From Lachnospiraceae bacterium (GTDB taxonomy: Bacteria > Bacillota > Clostridia > Lachnospirales > Lachnospiraceae): DNA of 64,000 nucleotides. A program made the position numbers and the translations under genes. Positions 8,805 to 15,846 of this stretch are shown here, piece after piece. The DNA is taken from contig JAFYMC010000012.1 in the NCBI GenBank assembly GCA_017556805.1, positions 1-64,000 of the forward strand, written 5' to 3'. Each line of letters begins with the position of its first letter. Positions within the stretch are counted from its first letter, which is position 1. The notes beneath the pieces are model-generated. The model was not told the DNA's origin, made no database searches, and worked only from the letters and a program-made list of their open reading frames with translations.

Positions 8805-9392
8805 TTCTCGGATGTCTGCTACTCTCTTATTCTCCAGCGAAATCTCGCTGTAATAACGATAGCCGCCCTCACCCATCGGAGACTGTGCCTCAAAGCCTAC
8901 CTTCACGGTCTTGCCCACCGGCAGGGTGAACACGCGCACCATGTTGTACTCCACGCCGTCGGTAGAATAATGGAAAGCAAAACAATCATCCACGCGGGAA
9001 ATCTGGAACCAAACATGGTTGGCATCCCGCACCGGACCGTTGCAGTCATCGGAAATACGGTTCGTCACCACGGACACCACCGCCGGCTTCCTGCACGGCA
9101 TATCGGAATTCTCCAGTGCCAGCTTCGCCCAAACATTTTCATTCTCATATACAAGGAGCGCAGCCGCATCGTAGGTGCTCACAAACTCCAGCTCTCCCTT
9201 CGCTTTGAACACAAAATCCCCGGTCACCTCGGTATAATAAAGCGGTGCGTTCGCCACCAGCTCCGGGAACGCGCCGTTCTCCTTCACCGGGCTGTTAAAA
9301 TAATCGGTATGACCCGGCGCATACACCTTCAGCACGCCGTCCTTATACTCCGCTTCGCTCTCATTCAACCACTTAAAATTATCAAATGTCAT
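8796..9392 (-). CDS. DUF1349 (concanavalin-like) protein
   Basis: 198-aa all-beta protein of the DUF1349 family, which has a concanavalin/lectin-like jelly roll. Family landmarks: PLYYTEVTGDFVFKAK, YDAAALLVYENENVWAKLALE, and a C-terminal VKVGFEAQSPMGEGG. There is no signal peptide. ATG at 9392 follows GAGAGGAAAC at good spacing. As first gene of the leftward operon with GH120 it is a probable carbohydrate-binding or carbohydrate-modifying partner. A TATAAT box lies about 45 bp upstream but no good -35, which suggests activator control. Confidence 0.85.
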   Translation of the reverse strand: MTFDNFKWLNESEAEYKDGVLKVYAPGHTDYFNSPVKENGAFPELVANAPLYYTEVTGDFVFKAKGELEFVSTYDAAALLVYENENVWAKLALENSDMPCRKPAVVSVVTNRISDDCNGPVRDANHVWFQISRVDDCFAFHYSTDGVEYNMVRVFTLPVGKTVKVGFEAQSPMGEGGYRYYSEISLENKRVADIREGK

Positions 9393-9580
9393 GGTACTGT
9401 TTCCTCTCTTTCGCGCAAATTTTCTGTTCATATAATTATAACAGAAACTTGCCCTTTTGGAAATAGCCCCATGACATTTTGATATAAATAGTTGGTTTTC
9501 TTATGTTATTTTTCTGTTGAGTTTTTTGGTCGGAAAGGAAGTCAGCTCTTATGCGTTTAAAATTTTCCCCATAGACACAC
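9393..9580. other. Intergenic region with operon promoter, otherwise empty
   Basis: Contains the leftward -10 box of the xylosidase operon near 9435-9445. I see no gene or repeat in the rest. Confidence 0.5.
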
Positions 9581-9645
9581 AAAAAAAGATTCCGGTTTGC
9601 TCGACCCTTCCCGAAAGAAGGAATTTAATGAGAACCAGAATCCTA
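9581..9645 (-). ncRNA. Putative small RNA A (about 65 nt)
   Basis: A complete small transcription unit on the minus strand. Promoter TTGTTT (9675-9680), 17 bp, TATAAT (9652-9657); then an outer stem of GATTCTGGTT (9633-9642) with AACCGGAATC (9588-9597), one mismatch; an inner hairpin CCTTC-GAAGG with loop TTTCGG; and a run of seven T (9581-9587). I cannot match it to a known RNA family. It has two 8-nt segments complementary to the RNA at 9766-9861. Confidence 0.65.
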
Positions 9646-9651
9646 AAAAAT

Positions 9652-9680
9652 ATTATAGCATATAACGAAGGAGAAAACAA
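9652..9680 (-). promoter_or_regulatory. Promoter of small RNA A
   Basis: TTGTTT, 17-bp spacer, TATAAT on the minus strand, placing the start about 7 nt before the first stem of the RNA. Confidence 0.6.
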
Positions 9681-9733
9681 GGAGAACGTGCAATTCTCTA
9701 ATCAACTCCCAGCGAATCCCATGGTACAAAATC

Positions 9734-9761
9734 TTGACAATCGCGTAAAATGTGTTATAAT
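9734..9761 (+). promoter_or_regulatory. Consensus promoter of small RNA B
   Basis: Perfect TTGACA (9734-9739), 16 bp, perfect TATAAT (9756-9761). Start predicted at about 9766-9769, exactly at the base of the RNA's closing stem. It is the closest match to consensus that I noticed in the window. Confidence 0.75.
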
Positions 9762-9765
9762 AAAA

Positions 9766-9861
9766 GTAGTCAACTTGTGACGGATAAAAGCTGGGTTCCC
9801 GAATGGGAGTAGGCGCCTCGGTGCTTAGAATCCTTTGCTCCTGGGGTTGACTACTTTTTTT
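9766..9861 (+). ncRNA. Putative structured small RNA B (about 95 nt)
   Basis: The RNA is closed by a 10-bp stem, AGTAGTCAAC (9765-9774) with GTTGACTACT (9846-9855), and ends in seven T (9855-9861). Inside are smaller hairpins: CCC-GAAT-GGG, GCGC-CTCG-GTGC and GGAG...CTCC. Own consensus promoter, own terminator and no reading frame: a stand-alone ncRNA. I do not recognise the family. Its terminator overlaps the last codons and stop of the convergent DUF3644 gene. Confidence 0.75.
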
Positions 9862-10834
9862 GCATCTTTTTCTTTAAATCATCGAGTATCGTACTCGGTG
9901 CTTTTTTTATTTCCTCAAAAATGAAATCAATTGCTTGCTGAGAATAACTATACTGAGGCTGTGTCGAAATAAGATATGTAAAACACAATCTTTCATTCTC
10001 TTTGATTCCAAAATACGCTGTAAAAAGCCTAAAATGATAAATATTAAATTCCACCTCTGCACCATTGAGCAGCAACTTAATTCCTTCCTTTTGAATCCGC
10101 TTATTAATCTCTCTGATGCATGCTTTTGCATTGTATTTATGGGTATCATTCGGATCCTTTAACTCTTTGAGAATCCGCACACCGTCCGCTGCTTCTTTCT
10201 CGATGTGATAGAACTCTGTCGCCTGATTCTTGTCCTTAGTCAAATAATGATAATGCTCCACCCGGATTGCAAATGCATTGTTATTCTCTTCAATCATTGG
10301 CTCCAGTGTCTGCTGAACCGTAATTAGCCTCTCCGCCACCTGTTCGGTATACTTCCCTCTAATTTCCGTTTCATTCAACGACTTAAGCCGTACCGACAAG
10401 GTAATAAAATTCTCCGGAATCACACGAGTCATATCTACTCCATGAAACTCCATCATTTTATCAACAAAATTAAAAACACACGCCTGTAACAGAGGAATGT
10501 ATACCGCTTCATACTCCTCTGTAATAAAATGTGTACTTGTATTTCTCAGTTCGATTACCTTTTCGAGATTTTTTCGTAACGGAGCCTTCTCGTTAGTAAA
10601 AATTTTCTGCACACAATTTTCCAGTGTAATTGTTCGGTTCGGCTTATCCGGATAGTATATGGAATTCTCTCCGAATTTGTTTATCATATGCGCTTTCAAC
10701 ATCAATTCCCACGCATTACATATGAAAAAGCTAAATCCTTCCAATCTGTAATTTATTGACGGCTTATTATAAATTTCAATTGCCATCACAAAGGCCTCTT
10801 TCGCCTTATCTACAAGTCTCTCACACGTTGTCAT
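9851..10834 (-). CDS. DUF3644 protein, HEPN-like
   Basis: 327-aa protein matching the DUF3644 family by its N-terminus (SKEAF-type AKEAFVMAIEIYNKP, then LEGFSFFICNAWELMLKAHMI). A helix with ELRNTSTHF (about residues 102-110) fits the RxxxxH motif of HEPN ribonucleases; this is my inference. ATG at 10834 follows AAGGTGGG; the frame's earlier start is a TTG without a ribosome site. Family members often sit in defence or accessory regions. It has a strong promoter (10892-10921). Its 3' end overlaps the terminator of small RNA B, read from the other strand. Confidence 0.8.
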   Translation of the reverse strand: MTTCERLVDKAKEAFVMAIEIYNKPSINYRLEGFSFFICNAWELMLKAHMINKFGENSIYYPDKPNRTITLENCVQKIFTNEKAPLRKNLEKVIELRNTSTHFITEEYEAVYIPLLQACVFNFVDKMMEFHGVDMTRVIPENFITLSVRLKSLNETEIRGKYTEQVAERLITVQQTLEPMIEENNNAFAIRVEHYHYLTKDKNQATEFYHIEKEAADGVRILKELKDPNDTHKYNAKACIREINKRIQKEGIKLLLNGAEVEFNIYHFRLFTAYFGIKENERLCFTYLISTQPQYSYSQQAIDFIFEEIKKAPSTILDDLKKKMQKK

Positions 10835-10891
10835 TTGTACCCACCTTTCTTTCAATCAAACTAACCATAACCTTGTCATTGGTATACCTCT

Positions 10892-10921
10892 AGTTTAAAG
10901 TCATCAATCCGTAATTGTCAA
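10892..10921 (-). promoter_or_regulatory. Promoter of the DUF3644 gene
   Basis: TTGACA (10916-10921), 18 bp, TAAACT (10892-10897) on the minus strand, about 60 nt before the start codon. Confidence 0.55.
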
Positions 10922-10983
10922 GTATCAACATTTAAACATCATAAATATTTACCTCAAGGCACTTCTTGCAGCGAAATAACACC

Positions 10984-11020
10984 AAAGCCGCAACCCGTCC
11001 AAGACGTTCGTTGCGGCTTT
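10984..11020. terminator. Terminator behind the membrane-protein gene
   Basis: AAAGCCGCAAC (10984-10994) pairs with GTTGCGGCTTT (11010-11020) around a 15-nt loop; T-tracts follow on the plus side. It ends the leftward mutT-sfsA-membrane protein unit. Confidence 0.75.
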
Positions 11021-11029
11021 TCTTACATC

Positions 11030-11533
11030 CTATTCCGAAATACTCTCCTGTTCCTCTTCTTCCTCACCCTTCTTTTTCAGCACCTTGCGCAGGAGCAAAA
11101 CAAGCAGGCTCTGTACATACGGCACCAGCACGAAAATCATGAAAACCGCGCCCCAGAAAAGTGCCATGAATGCTTCACTGAGCGCCTCTGCCATCTCCTG
11201 ATGAGGCTGATCGTTTGCATCAACAATAGCTTCAATCACAGCCCAAATCCCCAGCCAAATGATCAGCACCAGCGGCAACAGCATAATGTAATACAGCGCT
11301 CTCAAAAACTTATTCGAAATCTTATCGCCGATTTGTATCATCTTCCGGCTGATTCCCGTGCCAAGAAAGCAAAACAACCATGCCGCACCGGCAAAAAGGC
11401 CCGCCACCGGCAACAGCTCAAAAAAACTATTTCCGAAAATGCCGCAAAGCATCACTATAAATACAAGCGCAGTGAGAATCACAATAATTCTCCTCGCCCA
11501 TTGAAATTCCCGATTCATTTCCTTATTCTCCAT
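11030..11533 (-). CDS. Hypothetical four-helix membrane protein
   Basis: 167-aa protein with about four transmembrane helices (IIVILTALVFIVMLCGIFG, ELLPVAGLFAGAAWLFCFLG, ALYYIMLLPLVLIIWLGIWA, FWGAVFMIFVLVPYVQSLLV) and an acidic C-terminal tail (KKKGEEEEEQESISE). ATG at 11533 is chosen for its GGAGGAT ribosome site; the longer frame would run into sfsA. I do not recognise the family. It follows sfsA closely and is probably co-transcribed. Confidence 0.65.
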   Translation of the reverse strand: MENKEMNREFQWARRIIVILTALVFIVMLCGIFGNSFFELLPVAGLFAGAAWLFCFLGTGISRKMIQIGDKISNKFLRALYYIMLLPLVLIIWLGIWAVIEAIVDANDQPHQEMAEALSEAFMALFWGAVFMIFVLVPYVQSLLVLLLRKVLKKKGEEEEEQESISE

Positions 11534-11583
11534 TCTTCCCTTATCCTCCGTTATTCTTATAAAACTCCACCCGATTCTCCTTC

Positions 11584-12249
11584 TCAGGAGATAATCCTCA
11601 GTGAGTCCTCCTCCATCTCGCACTGCAAATACAGCACCTTCACACCGGCCTGCACCGCCCGGTCCAGAGCCTCACCGAACTCCTTGTGGGTCTCGATATT
11701 CGGAAGCACGACCTCCACTCCCGGCATCTGAATCACAAAGGCCAGATAAGCCTCGTACCCGGCATCCACCGCAGCCGCCAACTCTTTTAAATGCTTCACG
11801 CCCCGCTCCGTGGGTGCATCCGGAAAATAACCGATGCCCTCCCGCTCCAGCGTACAGCCCTTCACTTCCATAAGCGCCCGCTTCCCGGCATATTCAAAAT
11901 AAAAATCCACCCGGGACGCCCCGTAGGTATACTCCGGCCGCACTAAAGAAAGCTCCGGAAAATGCCCGCTCTCCCGCAGCCATTCTCCCACCACCTTATT
12001 GGGCGCCTGGCTGTCCATATTCACCAGCCCCAGGCCCTCCTTGTACACCGCAATCAAATCGTACTTCGTCTTCCGCGCCGGATTGTCCGACACCTCCAAA
12101 ATCACCGTCGCCCCCGGCACCAAAAGCTCCTTGCACCGCCCGGTATTCTTCACATGCACCGTCTCCAAAACATCGTCCACGAAAACCTTCGCAATAAACC
12201 GGTTCGGACGGGAATGAAACACGGCGCGGATTGTTTTATTGTACTTCAT
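11584..12249 (-). CDS. sfsA: SfsA family DNA-binding/nuclease protein
   Basis: 221-aa protein with the SfsA signature throughout: an N-terminal OB-like part (RFIAKVFVDDVLETVHVKNTGR, then CKELLVPGA) and a PD-(D/E)XK-like C-terminal part (RVDFYFEYAGKRALMEVKGCTL, FPDAPTERGVKHL). In E. coli it was named for sugar fermentation stimulation; recent family annotation treats it as a nuclease-fold DNA-binding protein. Length is normal. It overlaps the mutT stop by 14 bp, so translation is coupled. Confidence 0.92.
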   Translation of the reverse strand: MKYNKTIRAVFHSRPNRFIAKVFVDDVLETVHVKNTGRCKELLVPGATVILEVSDNPARKTKYDLIAVYKEGLGLVNMDSQAPNKVVGEWLRESGHFPELSLVRPEYTYGASRVDFYFEYAGKRALMEVKGCTLEREGIGYFPDAPTERGVKHLKELAAAVDAGYEAYLAFVIQMPGVEVVLPNIETHKEFGEALDRAVQAGVKVLYLQCEMEEDSLRIIS

Positions 12250-12634
12250 AAAATTTGCCTTTCAACTGTTCAATGAGCCCCAAATCCGCCGGCAACCACG
12301 CCACCGAACTAAGCTCCTCCGGCTTCAGCCACTTCGCCGCCGCATGCTCCAACAGCACCGGCGTCCCAGACTTTATCTTACACAGGAAACAGTCCATGGA
12401 CAAATGAAACGCCGGATAATCGTACTCCACCGTCTCAAACAACTCGCCCACTTCGATTTCCATAGAAAGCTCCTCGCGAATCTCGCGCACCAGCGCCTCC
12501 TGCGGGCTCTCGCCCGGCTCCACCTTGCCGCCCGGAAACTCCCAGCCGCCTTTAAAATCGCCGTACCCGCGCTGGGTGGCAAAGATGAGATTGTCGTGGA
12601 GAATGATGGCGGCTACTACTTTGATTGATTTCAT
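12236..12634 (-). CDS. MutT-like 8-oxo-dGTP diphosphatase
   Basis: 132-aa Nudix hydrolase of the MutT type: KVVAAIILHDNLIFATQRGYG at the N-terminus, GGWEFPGGKVEPGES with the Nudix box continuing EALVREIREEL. Length matches MutT. It would remove oxidised nucleotides from the dNTP pool. ATG at 12634 follows AGGAGG; the first ATG of the frame, 11 codons earlier, lacks a site. It is the last native gene before the AT-rich defence island. Confidence 0.88.
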   Translation of the reverse strand: MKSIKVVAAIILHDNLIFATQRGYGDFKGGWEFPGGKVEPGESPQEALVREIREELSMEIEVGELFETVEYDYPAFHLSMDCFLCKIKSGTPVLLEHAAAKWLKPEELSSVAWLPADLGLIEQLKGKFYEVQ

Positions 12635-12715
12635 GGGTGGACCTCCTGTATGCCAAAAGGAAATCAAAAACTAAAATCCATATAGTCTCATCTACACCAA
12701 TTTATGATAATAACC

Positions 12716-13891
12716 CTACAAATCATCTTGAATTCGCTTAATATATTCTACGAATCTTGATATTGTCCAAATTCTATCCTGACGATCTTTCGGGTAACAC
12801 GAAATATATGGTTTTGGAACAACAAGAATAACTTTTTCCGCTCCCATCTCATCCATCTGTGCTGGTGACACCCCTTGTTGTAATGTACACAAGAATTTAT
12901 TCTCATCTTTTAATCTATCTGCTTCATTCAGAATCTGACGCCATCTATCCTTACAAGTTGTTTTGGCCGCTAATGTTGCCAATTTGCCCAATGGATAGGA
13001 AATATCATGATAAGCCTCCGCTGAAGGGAAAAGAAAATCAGGCTTTTTCTTCCCTTCCGTAACTGCTTGTGAATCATATACAATTTGATTAGCATTGAAT
13101 ATTGCTTCCAAATGATGCTCTAAACTCTTTCCCGCCCTACTTTTACGCCTATTCAATATCGAATTAGCAACACTTACAAATTCTTCAACAGATGTGAATC
13201 CTGTTTTTACAATATCACCATATCGATACTCTTCTATCGCTCTAAACAATGCATATTCCATATTAGTCCATTCTATAATTTTTTTGTCAGGATTAGTAAT
13301 CAAATATTCAACATGATTATATACTGTTTCTGATATAGCTCTCGCTGCTAGCGACATTGCTTCTGTTTCAGGGAATTCGACTTGCAATGATGAAATAAAT
13401 GTTTCAATGGCCTGCTTCTCCACAGCGCTTCTCTGTACGCCACCCGCCCCAAATAAACAGTTAGTTTCTGTTGCACTAATTCCAAATGTATTTAAAAACT
13501 CTTCGATTTCATCTTCCGTATCTAATATATACGCTGAATAATCATCCCACGACTGTTTTGTTAACACAAAAAGTGCTCCCGTTCTATCGGGATAAATTAC
13601 ATCAAATCCTCTTCCAAATTTAGTAATTCTCAATTCTCTCTTACTGCTATAGTAAGTAAAAGCGCTTTCTGTAGTTAAATTCCCCTGCCATGTGATTTTT
13701 ACATTTCTTTTTAAAATATCATTATCTGGTAAGGATTCTTTAAACATCATTCTACTTGCAGATACAGATACTAGCACACCACTTTGGTGTCCACCTGTAG
13801 CGCCTGTATCATTTGCCGCCAAGAACTTACAAAAAGACAATTCACTTGCGACTGCAGCTTCTATTGCTTTACTAACTATTTCTTTTGACAT
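12716..13891 (-). CDS. EcoRII-type type II restriction endonuclease
   Basis: 391-aa endonuclease with both EcoRII domains. The N-terminal effector domain carries FLAANDTGATGGHQSG (about 24-38). The C-terminal catalytic domain carries RRKSRAGKSLEHHLEAIF, then KKPDFLFPS, and LAAKTTCKDRWRQILNEADR with the catalytic lysines, and the LQQGVSPAQMDEM tail typical of the family. EcoRII itself (about 404 aa) cuts CCWGG; the site here is probably the same or related, not proven. Its ATG overlaps the stop of the cognate methyltransferase by one base (TAATG), so expression of the nuclease is coupled to the methylase. Confidence 0.9.
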   Translation of the reverse strand: MSKEIVSKAIEAAVASELSFCKFLAANDTGATGGHQSGVLVSVSASRMMFKESLPDNDILKRNVKITWQGNLTTESAFTYYSSKRELRITKFGRGFDVIYPDRTGALFVLTKQSWDDYSAYILDTEDEIEEFLNTFGISATETNCLFGAGGVQRSAVEKQAIETFISSLQVEFPETEAMSLAARAISETVYNHVEYLITNPDKKIIEWTNMEYALFRAIEEYRYGDIVKTGFTSVEEFVSVANSILNRRKSRAGKSLEHHLEAIFNANQIVYDSQAVTEGKKKPDFLFPSAEAYHDISYPLGKLATLAAKTTCKDRWRQILNEADRLKDENKFLCTLQQGVSPAQMDEMGAEKVILVVPKPYISCYPKDRQDRIWTISRFVEYIKRIQDDL

Positions 13892-15036
13892 TAAATCGCC
13901 TTCCCTTTTTTCATATCAGCAATCTCTTCCATTAAACTGATTTTTTCTATTACCAATTTAGCAACATTGGCCATTAACGGCACCACTACTGAGTTGCCAA
14001 ACTGCCTATATGCTTGTGTATCAGATACCGGTATTACAAAACTCTCCGGAAATCCTTGCAACCTTGCACACTCACGCGGCGTCAATCTTCTTGGGTTTTT
14101 TCCCCTTTGAGCTATTAATATCTCTGATCCATCCTTATGGTACCTTGCACTGATTGTTCTTGAAACTCCATTTAATGGTGCTATTCCATATCCAAAACCA
14201 TTCCCTGCTGCTTTATGCTTAGCTGCATAGTTTTTAAGATATGTCCATAAATTATCAGATAATGTATATTTTGCATCAACTTTTTTTTCTAAAATATCTT
14301 TCATCACTGGCTTATGATTGAGCGGAGTGATATCAAAGGCAAATTCCATATCGCTACCATATCTTTCCATATCAAAGCCAACAATTATAATTCGTTCTCT
14401 ATGTTGAGGAACAAAGTCCTGCCCATCCAAAACAGCATAAAAAACCTTATACTTTAATTCATCCAACGATTCCAGAATTGTTTTAAATGTTCTTCCCTTA
14501 TCATGACTTTTAAGATTCTTAACATTTTCAAGCATAAATGCTTTAGGACGTTTTTCTTTTAGTATGCGACAAACATCAAAAAACAATGTTCCTTGCGTTT
14601 TATCTTCAAACCCCGTTTTTCTTCCCATACTTACCTTTTTGGAAACACCGGCAATCGAAAACGGTTGACACGGAAATCCTGCAACCAACACATCATGATC
14701 AGGAATAGTTTTTGCATCAACCTGCGTAATATCGCCATCTGGTTGCTCACCAAAATTAGCGTAATATGTTTGCTGACTATATTTATTCCATTCATTAGAA
14801 TATACGCATTTACCCCCAACCTTTTCATATGCAAGCCTCATTCCGCCAATCCCTGCGAAAAGATCAATAAATGTAAACTGTGACTTTATATCCGAGTTCA
14901 ATTTCTTTTTCTTATCAGTAATATAGTATGCAACTGCTTCTCTTACACAAGCTTGCATTGACTGGTCTGTTTCAATCGAATATGTATTAAGTTCTTCATA
15001 TAGTGCATCATCCACTCTTAAATGCATCTGCTTCAT
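13891..15036 (-). CDS. DNA cytosine-5 methyltransferase with N-terminal ribbon-helix-helix-like domain
   Basis: 381-aa m5C methyltransferase. Motif [15 protein letters not shown], motif [13 protein letters not shown] with the catalytic Cys, motif [10 protein letters not shown], motif [17 protein letters not shown] and motif [11 protein letters not shown] are all present. Residues 1-45 are an extra domain reading [19 protein letters not shown], like a CopG-type ribbon-helix-helix. It protects host sites from the EcoRII-type nuclease encoded by the next gene. The added DNA-binding domain, together with an inverted repeat over its promoter (15056-15090), suggests autorepression. Confidence 0.9.
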   Translation of the reverse strand: MKQMHLRVDDALYEELNTYSIETDQSMQACVREAVAYYITDKKKKLNSDIKSQFTFIDLFAGIGGMRLAYEKVGGKCVYSNEWNKYSQQTYYANFGEQPDGDITQVDAKTIPDHDVLVAGFPCQPFSIAGVSKKVSMGRKTGFEDKTQGTLFFDVCRILKEKRPKAFMLENVKNLKSHDKGRTFKTILESLDELKYKVFYAVLDGQDFVPQHRERIIIVGFDMERYGSDMEFAFDITPLNHKPVMKDILEKKVDAKYTLSDNLWTYLKNYAAKHKAAGNGFGYGIAPLNGVSRTISARYHKDGSEILIAQRGKNPRRLTPRECARLQGFPESFVIPVSDTQAYRQFGNSVVVPLMANVAKLVIEKISLMEEIADMKKGKAI

Positions 15037-15055
15037 ATAATCGCCTCCGGGAAAA

Positions 15056-15090
15056 ATTGTATACCAGTTCTTTCCCTGTCATTATACAAT
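15056..15090 (-). promoter_or_regulatory. Inverted-repeat operator over the methyltransferase promoter
   Basis: Perfect 8-bp arms ATTGTATA (15056-15063) and TATACAAT (15083-15090) are separated by 19 bp. The upstream arm overlaps the -10 box TATAAT (15081-15086); the -35 TTGCGT is at 15104-15109 with a 17-bp spacer. The site is well placed for repression by the ribbon-helix-helix-like domain of the methyltransferase. Confidence 0.6.
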
Positions 15091-15109
15091 AATATTTTAA
15101 AAAACGCAA
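15081..15109 (-). promoter_or_regulatory. Promoter of the EcoRII-type modification-restriction pair
   Basis: TTGCGT, 17 bp, TATAAT on the minus strand, about 45 nt before the methyltransferase ATG. This gives the pair a promoter separate from the Mza-type operon upstream. Confidence 0.6.
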
Positions 15110-15132
15110 CCATTATTTCGAATGTATGTTTG

Positions 15133-15405
15133 TTATTTTAATCTCCACTTTTTCGTGGTCAAGTCTCGTTCAACAATCCCTTCACCTTCTAATGTTCTTA
15201 ACAAACCAACAAGCCAAAAATTCTGTTGCGTTGACGTGGCAGTAGGTTGCTCCCCCCAATCCAAACCACAAACTCTAAACAATTCTGCCTATTTAATCCC
15301 TTCTGCACCCAGATGGCATTCTTCACTTTGCTTCATAAAATCCAATACCAATTCTCGAGCCTGTTTTCTTATTTCATCTCCTACTTTTTCAAATTTACTC
15401 TTCAT
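15133..15405 (-). pseudogene. Broken small winged-helix-like gene behind vsr
   Basis: A 90-codon frame, interrupted once by TAG at 15289-15291. It starts at ATG 15405, 11 nt inside the end of vsr. Before the stop it reads MKSKFEKVGDEIRKQAREL and so on; after it, AELFRVCGLDWGEQPTATS, QQNFWLVGLLRTLEGEGIVE and a final TTKKWRLK. The C-terminal half looks like a helix-turn-helix plus wing. A CAG-to-TAG change (Gln to stop) would explain the break. Otherwise the frame is intact, so the loss is recent, or it is a sequencing error. I do not recognise the family. Confidence 0.6.
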
Positions 15406-15841
15406 ACATTGCATCCTCCACTAAAATATCAAATATCGCTTCCTCTATTACCCTTACGCACTCATCGGTATTTTTCTTTATATCAGTTCCCCAAAATCTA
15501 ATAACTGTCCACCCCATAAACAACAATTTTTTATTAACCGCATCATCTCGTTCTTGGTTTTTGGAAATCTTATTTATCCAAAACTCACTATTATTACTAT
15601 TCCGCAACCTTGGTTTCAACACATCCCAATCCTTTCCGTGAAAAAACTCTCCGTCACAAAATATCGCAATTTTATACTTTGTTAAAACAATGTCCGGTTT
15701 TCCAGGTAATTCACCATAATTCTTTCTATACCTAATCCCCTTTGCAAACAATGCTTTTCTTAACATAACTTCTATCTGTGTATCTTTTGAACGGATATTT
15801 TGCATATTTTTTCTACGTTGTTCTTTTGTTAAAACGTCCAT
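15395..15841 (-). CDS. vsr: Very short patch repair endonuclease (Vsr)
   Basis: 148-aa Vsr-type endonuclease that nicks T:G mismatches arising from deaminated 5-methylcytosine. Landmarks: RRKNMQNIRSKDTQIEVMLR, GKPDIVLTKYKIAIFCDGEFFHG with the catalytic Asp, and MGWTVIRFWGTDI. The frame can begin at GTG 15850, but ATG 15841 has GAAGGGTG at proper distance and gives the canonical MDVLTKEQRRKNM start. It follows the second methyltransferase directly, matching the usual Dcm-Vsr pairing. Confidence 0.92.
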   Translation of the reverse strand: MDVLTKEQRRKNMQNIRSKDTQIEVMLRKALFAKGIRYRKNYGELPGKPDIVLTKYKIAIFCDGEFFHGKDWDVLKPRLRNSNNSEFWINKISKNQERDDAVNKKLLFMGWTVIRFWGTDIKKNTDECVRVIEEAIFDILVEDAMYEE

Positions 15842-15846
15842 AGGAA

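Noticed and set aside
9517-9780. 87-codon frame on the plus strand
   Set aside because: Runs across RNA A and the promoter of RNA B, lacks a ribosome site, and its product (MSFLVGKEVSSYAF...) looks random.
14593-14883. Plus-strand frame of 96 codons
   Set aside because: Antisense to the methyltransferase; no ribosome site.
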